Shown here piece after piece: positions 16,742 through 25,296 of a stretch of 64,000 bases of DNA. The stretch covers positions 496,001-560,000 of the forward strand of contig NZ_JAHFZZ010000002.1 of the NCBI RefSeq assembly GCF_018603905.1, in the 5' to 3' direction. A program made the translations under genes and the position numbers. Each line of letters starts with the position of its first letter. Positions within the stretch are counted from its first letter, which is position 1. The notes beneath the pieces are model-generated. The model was given only the letters and a program-made list of their open reading frames with translations, did no database searches and was not told where the DNA came from. The DNA is from Nonomuraea sp. NEAU-A123. Its GTDB lineage: Bacteria; Actinomycetota; Actinomycetes; Streptosporangiales; Streptosporangiaceae.

Positions 16742-16770
16742 AGGGTAACCGGCACGCGATGATCACGCAA
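16742..16770 (-). promoter_or_regulatory. trpL-trpEG promoter
   Basis: Minus strand TTGCGT (16770-16765), 17-base spacer, TACCCT (16747-16742); the predicted start of transcription is the A of the leader ATG at 16735. Confidence 0.6.
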
Positions 16771-16870
16771 CGCGCCCGCGCCGGGCGGGCCCCATCTGAG
16801 GGAAATGCCCGGCAAATAGGGGTGCGCTACTCCTGACGGGAGTCCTGACGAGCGGCTAACTTAAGCAATC

Positions 16871-18319
16871 ATGGAACGCCCCCCGTTACTAGCGTGGCGC
16901 TCGGTCACGCTGATCTCGATCTTGCTGTTCGCGGTTCTGCTGCTCCTCAGCGGCCGTTATGGATATCACCGCGATGAGCTGTACTTCCGCGTGCTGGCCG
17001 AGCATCCGGCCTGGGGTTATGTGGACCAGCCCGCGCTGGCGCCGATGGCGGCCAAGCTGTCGATCGCCGTGTTCGGCGACACGCTCTTCGGGATCAGAGT
17101 GCTGCCCGCGCTGGCCGCGGCGATTCTCGTCGTGCTGGCCGCGCTGATCACGCGCGAGCTGGGTGGCCGGGGGGTCGCGCAGATCCTGGCCGCCCTCGGC
17201 GCGGCGACCGGCGCCTACACCCTCATCGCCGGGCACACGCTGCTGACGCTCAGCTTCGACCTGCCGTTCTGGGCGGCGGCCATCCTGTTCATGACCAAGG
17301 CGCTGATGCGCGAGCAGCCACGGTGGTGGCCGGCCGTCGGCGTGATCGTCGGGCTGGCGACCTACAACAAGCACCTGATCGCCATGCTGGTGCTGGGGCT
17401 GGCGGTCGGGCTGGTGACCGTGGGGCCGCGCCGGGTGCTGGCCAGCCCATGGCTGTGGGGTGGCGCGCTGATCGCGGTGGCACTGGCCGTACCGAACCTG
17501 CTCTATCAGGCCACGCACGACTGGCCGCAGCTCAAGATGGCGGCGGCGCTGAGCGGCGATCGGGGCGGCGAGCTGCGGGTGCTGTTCGTGCCCATGCAGC
17601 TCACGCTGTTCGGGCCGGTCGTGACCGTCATCGGCGCGTTCGGCTGGCTGCGTCTGTGGCGCGACCGGCGGGTGCGGGCGCTGGCCGTCGCCTATCCCGC
17701 CGCGGCGGCGGCGACGCTGATCAGCGGTGGGCGCTTCGACTACACCGCGGGCCTGATCCTGCTGCTGTTCACGGCGGGCTGTGTGAGCGTGGAGGCGGCG
17801 GGGCTGGGCAAGGTCCGGCTGGCCCGCGGGTTCCTCGTGCTGAACGGCCTGGTGTCGGCCGTGATCGCGCTGCCGCTGATCCCGGTCGACAAGGTGGGCG
17901 CCACGCCGGTGCCGGCGATCGACGAGGTGGTGCGCGAGTCCATCGGCTGGCCGGAGTTCGCGGCCAAGGTCAAGAACGTGCTGGGGTCGTTGCCGCCGGC
18001 GGACCAGGCGCGGGCCATCGTCATGACCGGCAGCTACGGCGAGCACGGCGCGCTCGTGCGCGCCGGGATCCCACGCGTCTACAGCGGCCATAACCAGCTC
18101 CACGAGTACGGCCCGCCGCCCGAGAGCGCCACCGTGGCGGTGATGGTGAACATCGGCCCCCGCGGCAGGGACTTCCAGTACAAGAACTGCGAGCAGAAGG
18201 ACCGCGTCGACAACGGCGTCGGCGTCGACAACGAGCTGCAGGGCATGGGCATCTTCCTGTGCCGGGACCTCAAGCAGCCGTGGAGCGTCGCCTGGCCGTC
18301 CTATCAGCACTTCGACTGA
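16871..18319 (+). CDS. Integral membrane glycosyltransferase, ArnT/PMT-like (GT39/83 type)
   Basis: 482 residues. The first loop after helix 1 carries YHRDELYFR and WGYVDQPALAP, with the acidic pair typical of dolichyl/polyprenyl-phosphate sugar transferases. About eleven membrane helices are followed by a soluble C-terminal domain of about 150 residues. Such proteins move a sugar from a polyprenyl carrier onto an acceptor at the outer face of the membrane; acceptor unknown. TAACTT lies 8 bases before the ATG, so a leaderless or near-leaderless transcript is possible. It is divergent from trpEG, and a strong terminator follows. Confidence 0.85.
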   Translation: MERPPLLAWRSVTLISILLFAVLLLLSGRYGYHRDELYFRVLAEHPAWGYVDQPALAPMAAKLSIAVFGDTLFGIRVLPALAAAILVVLAALITRELGGRGVAQILAALGAATGAYTLIAGHTLLTLSFDLPFWAAAILFMTKALMREQPRWWPAVGVIVGLATYNKHLIAMLVLGLAVGLVTVGPRRVLASPWLWGGALIAVALAVPNLLYQATHDWPQLKMAAALSGDRGGELRVLFVPMQLTLFGPVVTVIGAFGWLRLWRDRRVRALAVAYPAAAAATLISGGRFDYTAGLILLLFTAGCVSVEAAGLGKVRLARGFLVLNGLVSAVIALPLIPVDKVGATPVPAIDEVVRESIGWPEFAAKVKNVLGSLPPADQARAIVMTGSYGEHGALVRAGIPRVYSGHNQLHEYGPPPESATVAVMVNIGPRGRDFQYKNCEQKDRVDNGVGVDNELQGMGIFLCRDLKQPWSVAWPSYQHFD

Positions 18320-18328
18320 CCCCTGGGG

Positions 18329-18357
18329 TGCCCCCGGGGTACCGCGTCCCGGGGGCA
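18329..18357 (+). terminator. Terminator after the glycosyltransferase gene
   Basis: TGCCCCCGGG and CCCGGGGGCA form a perfect 10-bp stem with a 9-base loop, starting 9 bases after the stop codon. Only a weak T-run follows (TCTGTT), as is common in actinomycetes. Confidence 0.6.
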
Positions 18358-18374
18358 TCTGTTACTGGTAGGTA

Positions 18375-19961
18375 ATGCGACGAGTGCGGGTCCGGCGTGA
18401 CCTTCCCGTTCCGATGCCCGACGGAGTGACCCTGCTGGCCGACCACTACGCGCCGATCAGGTCGGACCGGGCGCCGGTGATCCTGATCCGCTCGCCGTAC
18501 GGCAGGCGCGGCGTGTTCGGCTGGGTGTACGGCCGGGGCTTCGCCAGGCGTGGCTTCCAGGTGGTGATCCAGAGCTGCCGGGGCGGTTTCGGCTCGGGCG
18601 GGACGCTCGACCCCCTCGGCGACGAGCACGACGACGGCCTGGCCACCGTCGCCTGGATGCGCGAGCAGCCCTGGTACGGCGGATCGTTCGCGATGTTCGG
18701 CCCCTCCTATCTCGGCTACACCCAGTGGGCCATCGCGGCCGACGCCGGTCCGGAGCTGAAGGCCATGGCCACGCAGATCACCGCCTCGCAGTTCAGGGAC
18801 GCCGCCTACGTGGGCGGGGCGTTCGCGCTGGAGTCGGCGCTGAGCTGGACCACGCTGACCGACGCCATGTCGCGCCGGTTCGGTGGTACGGCGATGCTGA
18901 CGGCGCCCCGGCTCACCCGCAGGGCCGTCTTGTCCGGGCGGCCGGTGGCCGAGCTGGATCTGGTGACCGCGGGCCGGCCGCTGCCGTTCTTCCAGGACCT
19001 CCTGGCGCATCACGCCGACCCGGCGGTGCCGTACTGGGACAAGCGTGACTTCTCCCCGAAGGTCGGCGAGGTGGCGGCGGCCGTCACCATGCTGGGCGGC
19101 TGGTACGACGTGTTCCTGCCGTGGCAGCTCAAGGACTATCAGGCGATGCGGGCGGCGGGGCACCGGCCGTACCTGACGATCGGGCCCTGGTACCACGTGG
19201 ACGCCCGGCACGGGCGGCCCTCCATGGCCGACGCGCTGGCCTGGTTCCGGGCGCACCTGCTGGGCGACCGGTCCGGGCTGCGGGCCGAGCCGGTGCGGTT
19301 GTACGTGACGGGGGCCGAGGAGTGGCGCGACTACCCCGACTGGCCGGTGCCCGGGATGCGGCAGGAGCGGTGGCACCTGCGGCACGGCTTCGGGCTCGGG
19401 ACCGAACCGCCGCAGGAAGATGAGCCCGACCGGTTCCGCTACCACCCCGACCATCCGACGCCGGTGATCGGCGGGCCGGTGCTGCTGGCCGACTCCAGGC
19501 CGCGGGACCAGCGGCGGTTAGAGGCGCGGCGCGACGTGCTGGTCTACAGCTCTCCCGCGCTGGAGTCGGACGTGGAGCTGATCGGGCCGGTCGGCGCCGA
19601 GCTGTTCGTCAGGTCGAGCACGCCGTACGTGGACGTGGTCGTGCGCGTCTGCGACGTGCATCCGGACGGCCGCTCGCTCAACGTGTGCGAGGGGGTGCGG
19701 CGGCTGGGTCCCGACCTGGCGGGGGACATACGGCGGGTGCTGGTGGACCTGTGGCCGGTCGGGCACCGGTTCGCGCGCGACCACCGGATCCGGGTGCAGG
19801 TGGCCGCTGGGGCGTACCCGACGATCGCCCGTAATCCGGGCACCGGCCGACCGCTCGGGCTCGGCGGGGAGATGGTGCCCGCCGACGTCGAGGTGTTCCA
19901 CTCCCCCGAGCACCCCTCGGCCGTGCTGCTGCCCGTCCTGCCATGCGCGCCGCGCGATTGA
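18375..19961 (+). CDS. CocE/NonD-type alpha/beta hydrolase (X-Pro dipeptidyl-peptidase S15 family)
   Basis: 528 residues. The N-terminal alpha/beta-hydrolase region shows VVIQSCRGGFGSGG and the nucleophile elbow GPSYLGYTQW (Ser at about 116); an acid/His pair is probable in GGWYDVFL and YHVDARHG. The C-terminal jelly-roll domain (VDVVVRVCDVHPDG, VNVCEGVRR-like segment, PTIARNPGTG) is that of the family. Members cleave acyl esters or amides, e.g. cocaine esterase and glutaryl acylases. No signal peptide. The next gene starts 19 bases inside it, so the two form an operon. Confidence 0.9.
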   Translation: MRRVRVRRDLPVPMPDGVTLLADHYAPIRSDRAPVILIRSPYGRRGVFGWVYGRGFARRGFQVVIQSCRGGFGSGGTLDPLGDEHDDGLATVAWMREQPWYGGSFAMFGPSYLGYTQWAIAADAGPELKAMATQITASQFRDAAYVGGAFALESALSWTTLTDAMSRRFGGTAMLTAPRLTRRAVLSGRPVAELDLVTAGRPLPFFQDLLAHHADPAVPYWDKRDFSPKVGEVAAAVTMLGGWYDVFLPWQLKDYQAMRAAGHRPYLTIGPWYHVDARHGRPSMADALAWFRAHLLGDRSGLRAEPVRLYVTGAEEWRDYPDWPVPGMRQERWHLRHGFGLGTEPPQEDEPDRFRYHPDHPTPVIGGPVLLADSRPRDQRRLEARRDVLVYSSPALESDVELIGPVGAELFVRSSTPYVDVVVRVCDVHPDGRSLNVCEGVRRLGPDLAGDIRRVLVDLWPVGHRFARDHRIRVQVAAGAYPTIARNPGTGRPLGLGGEMVPADVEVFHSPEHPSAVLLPVLPCAPRD

Positions 19962-20884
19962 TGTCGCTGCTCCTGCTGTTGCAGGGGCGCGGCGGGATGA
20001 CGGCCGCGGAGCTGGCCAAGGAGCTGGAGGTCTCGGAGCGGACCATCCACCGCGACGTGCTCGCGCTGTCGGAGTCGGGGGTGCCGGTCTACGCCGACCG
20101 GGGGCGCGGCGGCGGCTACCGGCTGCTGGACGGCTACCGTACCCGGCTGACCGGGCTCGACCGGGCCGAGGCGGAGGCGTTGTTCCTGTCGGGGGTGCCG
20201 GCGGCGCTGCGGGAGATGGGGCTGGAGGAGGTGGCCGCGACGGCCCGGCTGAAGGCCGCCGCGGCGCTGTCCCCCGGCGTGCGCGACGCGCCCTCGACGG
20301 CCGCGCAGCGCTTCCACCTGGACGCGCCCGGCTGGTTCGCCGGCGACTCCCCGCCGCCGGCCGCGCTCGCCCCGCTGGCCAGGGCCGTCTGGCGGGACCT
20401 CATGGTGACGGCCGTCTACAAGGACGCGGAGCGGACGCTGGAGCCGTACGGGCTCGTGCTGAAGGCGGGCGCCTGGTATCTGGCGGCGAGGAGCGGCGAG
20501 CGATTCCTGATCTTCCGGGTGGACCGGTTCGGGGGGATCGGCGTGCTCGCCCGGGTCTTCGAGCGTGACCCGGGCTTCGACCTGGCGGCCTTCTGGGCTG
20601 GGCAGTCCGCGGCGTTCAGCCGGTCGCTGCTGCGTGAGACGGTCACGCTGCGGCTGAGCGAGGCGGGGGTGCGCATGCTGCGCCACATCGCCGACCCGGC
20701 CGCCCTGTCCGACGCGCTGGCCTCGCTCCAGCCCGACGGCACGATCCGGCTGGGGGTGGAGTCGGTGAAGGTGGCCTACGGGCAGGTGCTGCGGTTCGGG
20801 CCGGAGGCGGAGGTGCTCGGGCCACCGGAGCTGCGCGCCCTGGTGGCCGAAGCGGCGGCCCGGCTGGCGGCACTTTACCGGTAG
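19943..20884 (+). CDS. WYL-domain transcriptional regulator (HTH_11 type)
   Basis: 313 residues: N-terminal winged helix (MTAAELAKELEVSERTIHRD, about 19-38) with the GRGGGYRL wing, then a WYL domain (LVLKAGAWYLAAR; FRVDRFGGI) and a WCX-like C-terminal region. Such regulators sense a ligand through WYL. It overlaps the CocE gene by 19 bases and likely controls it. Its last codons are formed from a short duplication shared with the convergent SDR gene. Confidence 0.92.
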   Translation: MRAARLMSLLLLLQGRGGMTAAELAKELEVSERTIHRDVLALSESGVPVYADRGRGGGYRLLDGYRTRLTGLDRAEAEALFLSGVPAALREMGLEEVAATARLKAAAALSPGVRDAPSTAAQRFHLDAPGWFAGDSPPPAALAPLARAVWRDLMVTAVYKDAERTLEPYGLVLKAGAWYLAARSGERFLIFRVDRFGGIGVLARVFERDPGFDLAAFWAGQSAAFSRSLLRETVTLRLSEAGVRMLRHIADPAALSDALASLQPDGTIRLGVESVKVAYGQVLRFGPEAEVLGPPELRALVAEAAARLAALYR

Positions 20885-20915
20885 TCCTCCGGATCGTTAT
20901 CGGTAGTCCTCCGGG
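20878..20915. repeat. Short tandem duplication at a convergent gene junction
   Basis: CGGTAGTCCTCCGG occurs twice (from 20879 and from 20901) with period 22. The right copy encodes the last codons of the SDR gene (DPEDYR and stop); the left copy supplies the last codons and stop of the WYL regulator. The SDR tail has apparently been duplicated across the junction. Confidence 0.6.
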
Positions 20916-21787
20916 TCGGCCTCCTTTCCGGCCTCTCGCACCTCCGTGATGAACCGCCACACGTCCGGCCTGCTGCCGTCCACGTCCGTGAATCCGTACA
21001 CCTGGGCCAGTTCGCCGCTGGAGACCGACTTGCCCGACCAGCGCCGCTTGTCCGGGTCGGTGGCCAGGGCGGCGACCGCGCGACCGGCGTAGGCCGGTGT
21101 CTCCGACACCGCCCAGGCGGGGTCGGGCTTGGCCTCACGCCAGGTCTCCTCGGTGACGCCGAACAGCTCCAGCATGGCCTCCGAGCGCAGGAACCCCGGC
21201 GTGAGCGCCACCGCCGTGCCGCCGTGCGGCTCCAGGTCGTGCGCCTGGCTGAAGGCGAGCCGGTTCACCGACACCTTGGCCAGGTCGTAGTACGGCGAGA
21301 CCCGGTAGTGGGTGTCGTTGTAGTCGGTGGTGCCGTCGGTCACCTCGACCACCAGGCCGCCCGGGTTGCGGATCAGCAGCGGCAGCAGGTGGTGGCTGGT
21401 GATGAGGTGGGTGTCGATCGCCAGCCTGAGCAGGCGCAGCCCGTTGTCCAGGTCGTGCTTCCACACCGGCGTGTCCCACTCGTACAGCGGCTCGCCGCCC
21501 CACACGTCGTTGACCAGCACGTCCAGCCGCCCCTGCTCGCGGTCGATCCGCTCTGCCAGCGCCTTGACCTGGGCCGGATCCAGGTGGTCCACCCGCACCG
21601 CGATGCCGGTGCCGCCGGCCCGCGTGACCAGCTCGGCCGTCTCCTCGATCGTCTCGGACCGGTTCAGCTCCGAGCGGCCCTCACGCGTCGATCTGCCGGT
21701 GCAGTACACGGTCGCGCCGACCGCGCCCAGCTCGACCGCTATTCCTCGTCCCGTTCCGCGGGTCGCGCCCGCCACCAGAGCAATCAT
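20897..21787 (-). CDS. Short-chain dehydrogenase/reductase
   Basis: 296 residues. The nucleotide-binding motif is GATRGTGRGIA at 7-17, with VNDVWGG in place of NNAG, and the catalytic region S..Y..K shows YYDLAKVSVNRLAF. TDG near the catalytic serine position reads VEVTDGTTDYN, so the Ser of the classical triad is not obvious. It resembles the actinomycete SDR subgroup of about 290-300 residues (DHRS1-like). Substrate unknown. It is divergent from the VOC gene. Confidence 0.88.
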   Translation of the reverse strand: MIALVAGATRGTGRGIAVELGAVGATVYCTGRSTREGRSELNRSETIEETAELVTRAGGTGIAVRVDHLDPAQVKALAERIDREQGRLDVLVNDVWGGEPLYEWDTPVWKHDLDNGLRLLRLAIDTHLITSHHLLPLLIRNPGGLVVEVTDGTTDYNDTHYRVSPYYDLAKVSVNRLAFSQAHDLEPHGGTAVALTPGFLRSEAMLELFGVTEETWREAKPDPAWAVSETPAYAGRAVAALATDPDKRRWSGKSVSSGELAQVYGFTDVDGSRPDVWRFITEVREAGKEADPEDYR

Positions 21788-21864
21788 GGGGCCATGCTCG
21801 CCCGGAAAGAGGACATCTCATGTCATGTTTTTCGCCGGAGCCCTGTGATAAGTAGGTAGTTACT

Positions 21865-22413
21865 ATGAACAGCGAATTCGAGTTGCGCGGGGTCAATCAC
21901 ATCGCGCTGGTCTGCTCGGACATGAAGCAGACCGTCGACTTCTACTCCGGCGTGCTCGGCATGCCGCTGATCAAGACGATCGAGCTGCCGATGGGCTGGG
22001 GGCAGCACTTCTTCTTCGACTGCGGCGGCGGCAACGCGCTGGCCTTCTTCTGGTTCCCCGACGCGCCCGAGGGCGTGCCCGGTGTGTCGGCGCCGCGCAA
22101 CCTGCCCGACAGGGGCGAGCTGCTGTCGGCCGTCGGGTCGATGAACCACATCGCCTTCGACGTGCCGCCCGAGCGGATCGAGGAGTACCGCGAACGGCTG
22201 GTCGCCAAGGGCATCGACGTCGGCGTGCTGCTCAACCACGACGACAGCGAGTTCGGCGTGGCGCCCGAGATGCACGACGGCGTGTTCGTCCGGTCGATCT
22301 ACTTCAAGGACCCCGACGGGGTGCTGGTGGAGTTCGCCGCCTGGACCCGGCCGGTCGGGCAGCCCGGCGACGTACGGCACGAGCCGCGGACCGCCGCCGA
22401 GCGGACCGTCTGA
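21865..22413 (+). CDS. VOC-family (glyoxalase/dioxygenase superfamily) protein
   Basis: 182 residues made of two beta-alpha-beta-beta-beta modules. Candidate metal ligands: His11 in VNHIALVCSD, His in MNHIAFDVPP and Glu in GVLVEFAAW. The family includes glyoxalase I, extradiol dioxygenases and epimerases; substrate unknown. Its stop shares a base with the start of the next gene (TGATG), so they are coupled. Confidence 0.88.
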   Translation: MNSEFELRGVNHIALVCSDMKQTVDFYSGVLGMPLIKTIELPMGWGQHFFFDCGGGNALAFFWFPDAPEGVPGVSAPRNLPDRGELLSAVGSMNHIAFDVPPERIEEYRERLVAKGIDVGVLLNHDDSEFGVAPEMHDGVFVRSIYFKDPDGVLVEFAAWTRPVGQPGDVRHEPRTAAERTV

Positions 22414-23069
22414 TGCCGCGGCTGCGGCAGGTGCCCCGCGAGGAGATGACCGACCCGCTGGTGGGGTTCTTCTACGACCAGCTGTTCTCGCCGGAGCGGG
22501 CGGGCACGGCGACGGGCTCGCCCGGCGACTGGTGGACGGTGTTCGCGCTCGACCCGAAGATCTTCCGGCACTGCGTCAAGGGCTTCCAGCTCTACCGGGA
22601 CTCCTCGCTGGACCCGGTGCTGCGTGAGCTCGGCCAGACCAGGGCCGGGTGGGCGCGGCAGAGCCAGTTCGTCTTCTCCCAGCACTGCAAGCAGTTGCGG
22701 GCGCTCGGCGTACCCGAGGAGAAGGTGCGGGCGGTCGCCCACTGGCAGGTCAGCGACGTGTTCGGCGAGCTGGAGCGGGCCGTGCTCGCCTACACCGACG
22801 GGCTCGTGCTCGACGGCGGGCGGGTGCACGACGAGGTGTTCGCGGTGCTCCGCGCGCACCTGCCCGACGAGCAGATCCTGGAGCTCACCTACGTGACCTG
22901 CCTGTACGAGATGCACGCCACGATGGCCAGGGCGCTGCGGCTGGAGTTCGACGACCGGCCCGACCCGATCGTCGAGGTCCCCGCGCCCGAGGGCTACGGC
23001 AGCCGTGATATCGCCGACGAACTGACCGTTCGTCGCGAGGAGCCGACCACTCGTCGATCGGTGACCTGA
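22413..23069 (+). CDS. Carboxymuconolactone decarboxylase/AhpD-like protein
   Basis: 218 residues. The region RQSQFVFSQHCKQLRALGV resembles the AhpD core, but with a single cysteine plus His (SQHCK) instead of CxxC, as in non-peroxidase CMD proteins. A second half shows ELTYVTCLYEMHATMARAL. Coupled to the VOC gene, which suggests joint action on an aromatic or lactone intermediate; not provable here. Confidence 0.85.
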   Translation: MPRLRQVPREEMTDPLVGFFYDQLFSPERAGTATGSPGDWWTVFALDPKIFRHCVKGFQLYRDSSLDPVLRELGQTRAGWARQSQFVFSQHCKQLRALGVPEEKVRAVAHWQVSDVFGELERAVLAYTDGLVLDGGRVHDEVFAVLRAHLPDEQILELTYVTCLYEMHATMARALRLEFDDRPDPIVEVPAPEGYGSRDIADELTVRREEPTTRRSVT

Positions 23070-23129
23070 CCGAAATATTTGCGTCACTAGTCTGCGAGGG
23101 CAAGAGCCGCATCTCCCTAGGAGACCGCC

Positions 23130-23339
23130 TTGCCCGATGACAAGAGTGACCGCAGCCCCTGGAACTGGCTGCTGCTCGTGCCCATCGCCATCCCCCTGAT
23201 GCCGTTCCTGTTCAACTCCGACGAGCCCCGGCTGCTGGGCTTCCCGCTGTTCTACTGGCTGCAGATCGCCTTCATCGCTCTCGGCGTGGCCACCACCACC
23301 CTGGTGTACCAGATGACCAAGCGCCGGAGGCAGCGGTGA
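23130..23339 (+). CDS. DUF3311 small membrane protein, copy 1
   Basis: 69 residues with a TTG start preceded by TAGGAG. Two membrane helices flank the motif NSDEPRLLGFPLFYWLQ, the DUF3311 hallmark. DUF3311 proteins are typically encoded directly before a sodium:solute symporter and are thought to be its accessory subunit. It overlaps the symporter start by 4 bases. Confidence 0.88.
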   Translation: MPDDKSDRSPWNWLLLVPIAIPLMPFLFNSDEPRLLGFPLFYWLQIAFIALGVATTTLVYQMTKRRRQR

Positions 23340-24946
23340 GCGAGCACCTGACCGAGATCATCGTCTTCGCCGCGCTGTTCCTGGTGGTCAGCGGCATGGG
23401 CTTCGTCGCCGCCCGGTGGCGCCGGCCCGCCGACCTGGCCAGCCTCAACGAATGGGGGCTGGGCGGCCGCAGCTTCGGGCCGTGGATCACCTGGTTCCTC
23501 ATCGGCGGCGATCTCTACACCGCCTACACGTTCGTGGCCGTGCCCGCGCTGCTGTTCGGCGCGGGTGCCGCCGGGTTCTTCGCGGTGCCGTACACGGTGA
23601 TCACGTATCCGATCGTGTTCCTCATCATGATCCGGTTGTGGTCAGTGTCGCACGTGCACAGCCTGGTCACGCCGGCCGACTTCGTGCGGGTGCGGTTCGG
23701 CTCGCCGACCCTGGCGCTGCTGGTGGCCATCACCGGCATCGTGGCGACCATGCCGTACATCGCGCTGCAGCTCATCGGCATCGAGGCCGTGCTGAAGACG
23801 ATGGGCGTGGCCGGCAGCGGGTTCCTCAGCGACCTGCCGCTGATCATCGCGTTCGTGATCCTGGCCGCCTACACCTACCAGTCGGGGCTGCGGGCGCCCG
23901 CGCTCATCGCGTTCGTCAAGGACGTCCTCATCTATCTGGTCATCCTCGTCGCGATCATCTACATCCCGGCCAGGCTGGGCGGCTGGAGCCAGATCTTCGG
24001 CGACGCCGCGGCCAAGTTCCAGGCCACCCCGGCGCCCAACGACGGGATCCTGCTCAACTCCAACAACCAGCTCCAGTACGTCACGCTGGCGCTGGGCTCG
24101 GCGCTGGCGCTGTTCCTCTACCCGCACAGCGTCACCGGCGTGCTCGCCTCGCGCAACCGCGACGTGATCAAGCGGAACATGTCCGCGCTGCCCGCCTACA
24201 GCCTGCTGCTGGCGCTCATCGCGCTGCTCGGTTACATGGCCATCTCGGCGGGCATCAAGCCGATCGGCACCGACGTCAACACCGTCGTGCCGCAGCTGTT
24301 CGACAAGCTGTTCCCCGACTGGTTCGCGGGCATCGCGTTCGCGGCCGTCGGCATCGGCGCGCTCGTCCCGGCGGCCATCATGTCGATCGCGGCGGCGAAC
24401 CTGTTCACCCGCAACATCTACCGCGAGTACATCAACCGGAACCCGACCGACGCCCAGGAGGCCGGGGTCAGCAAGGTCACCTCGCTGGTGGTGAAGATCG
24501 GCGCGGTGCTGTTCATCCTGCTCATCGACCCGCAGTTCTCCATCGACCTGCAGCTCATCGGCGGCGTGATCATCCTGCAGACGCTGCCGTCGGTCGCCAT
24601 CGGCCTGTTCACCCGCTGGTTCCACAAGAGCGGGCTGATCGCGGGCTGGGTCGCCGGGATGGGCGCCGGCATCCTCATGCTCTACAACGTCGCCAACCCG
24701 GCCACCAAACACGAGCACTTCGGCGGGTCGGCGTTCCCGCTGGCCAAGCTGGGCCTCGACACCAAGATGACGATCTACGCGGGCTTCCTGGCCCTGGCCG
24801 TCAACCTGATCGTGGCGGTGCTCGGCACGCTGCTGTTCCGCGCGCTCAAGGTGGCCGACGGCCCTGACGGCACCGCGCCCGAGCACTACACGGCCGACGA
24901 GGGCGACCCGCGCATCAAGGACCTCAAACTATCCGGTTCGACGTGA
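23336..24946 (+). CDS. Sodium:solute symporter (SSS, monocarboxylate type), copy 1
   Basis: 536 residues, GTG start, about 13 membrane helices. The LNEWGLGGRSFGPWITWFL and TAYTFVAVPAL region and the VATMPYIALQLIGIEAVL stretch match SSS-family transporters related to MctP, which take up short monocarboxylates. It forms a two-gene unit with DUF3311 that is repeated immediately downstream. Confidence 0.9.
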   Translation: MSEHLTEIIVFAALFLVVSGMGFVAARWRRPADLASLNEWGLGGRSFGPWITWFLIGGDLYTAYTFVAVPALLFGAGAAGFFAVPYTVITYPIVFLIMIRLWSVSHVHSLVTPADFVRVRFGSPTLALLVAITGIVATMPYIALQLIGIEAVLKTMGVAGSGFLSDLPLIIAFVILAAYTYQSGLRAPALIAFVKDVLIYLVILVAIIYIPARLGGWSQIFGDAAAKFQATPAPNDGILLNSNNQLQYVTLALGSALALFLYPHSVTGVLASRNRDVIKRNMSALPAYSLLLALIALLGYMAISAGIKPIGTDVNTVVPQLFDKLFPDWFAGIAFAAVGIGALVPAAIMSIAAANLFTRNIYREYINRNPTDAQEAGVSKVTSLVVKIGAVLFILLIDPQFSIDLQLIGGVIILQTLPSVAIGLFTRWFHKSGLIAGWVAGMGAGILMLYNVANPATKHEHFGGSAFPLAKLGLDTKMTIYAGFLALAVNLIVAVLGTLLFRALKVADGPDGTAPEHYTADEGDPRIKDLKLSGST

Positions 24947-25030
24947 CTCTCCGCATTTAGGCCAAACCGTAACACCGCCGACATTGGGTTTAATACCCCG
25001 GAAAAGCTAATCTCCCTTCATTGACGTTAA

Positions 25031-25067
25031 GTCAGGGGCCGGTTCAGACCGTGGGCCGGCTCCTGAC
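25031..25067 (+). promoter_or_regulatory. Stem-loop before the second DUF3311-symporter unit
   Basis: GTCAGG (25031-25036) pairs with CCTGAC (25062-25067), with an inner CCGG/CCGG pairing. It ends 19 bases before the DUF3311 start and is followed by CTCATGTTTCGGAGG. It may be an attenuator or a terminator of unit 1. Confidence 0.45.
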
Positions 25068-25086
25068 TCATGTTTCGGAGGGGTCG

Positions 25087-25296
25087 ATGACAACCCGGGA
25101 ACCCGGGCAGGCACGCAGTGACCGCAGCCCGTGGAACTGGCTGCTGGTCCTGCCCATCGCGCTGCCGCTGATGACCTTCCTGTTCAACGCCGACGAGCCC
25201 CGGCTGTTCGGCTTCCCGCTGTTCTACTGGCTGCAGATCGCCTTCATCCTCGTCGGCGTCGGCTGCACCACGATCGTCTACAGGATGACCAAGTGA
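25087..25296 (+). CDS. DUF3311 small membrane protein, copy 2
   Basis: 69 residues, close paralogue of the 23130 protein (shared SDRSPWNWLL, FNADEPRLFGFPLFYWLQIAF). ATG at 25087 follows CGGAGG. It overlaps the second symporter by GTGA. Confidence 0.88.
   Translation: MTTREPGQARSDRSPWNWLLVLPIALPLMTFLFNADEPRLFGFPLFYWLQIAFILVGVGCTTIVYRMTK

Noticed and set aside
14530..16836. 768-codon plus-strand open frame opposite trpEG
   Set aside because: Antisense shadow caused by high GC content; the minus strand carries all TrpE and TrpG motifs.
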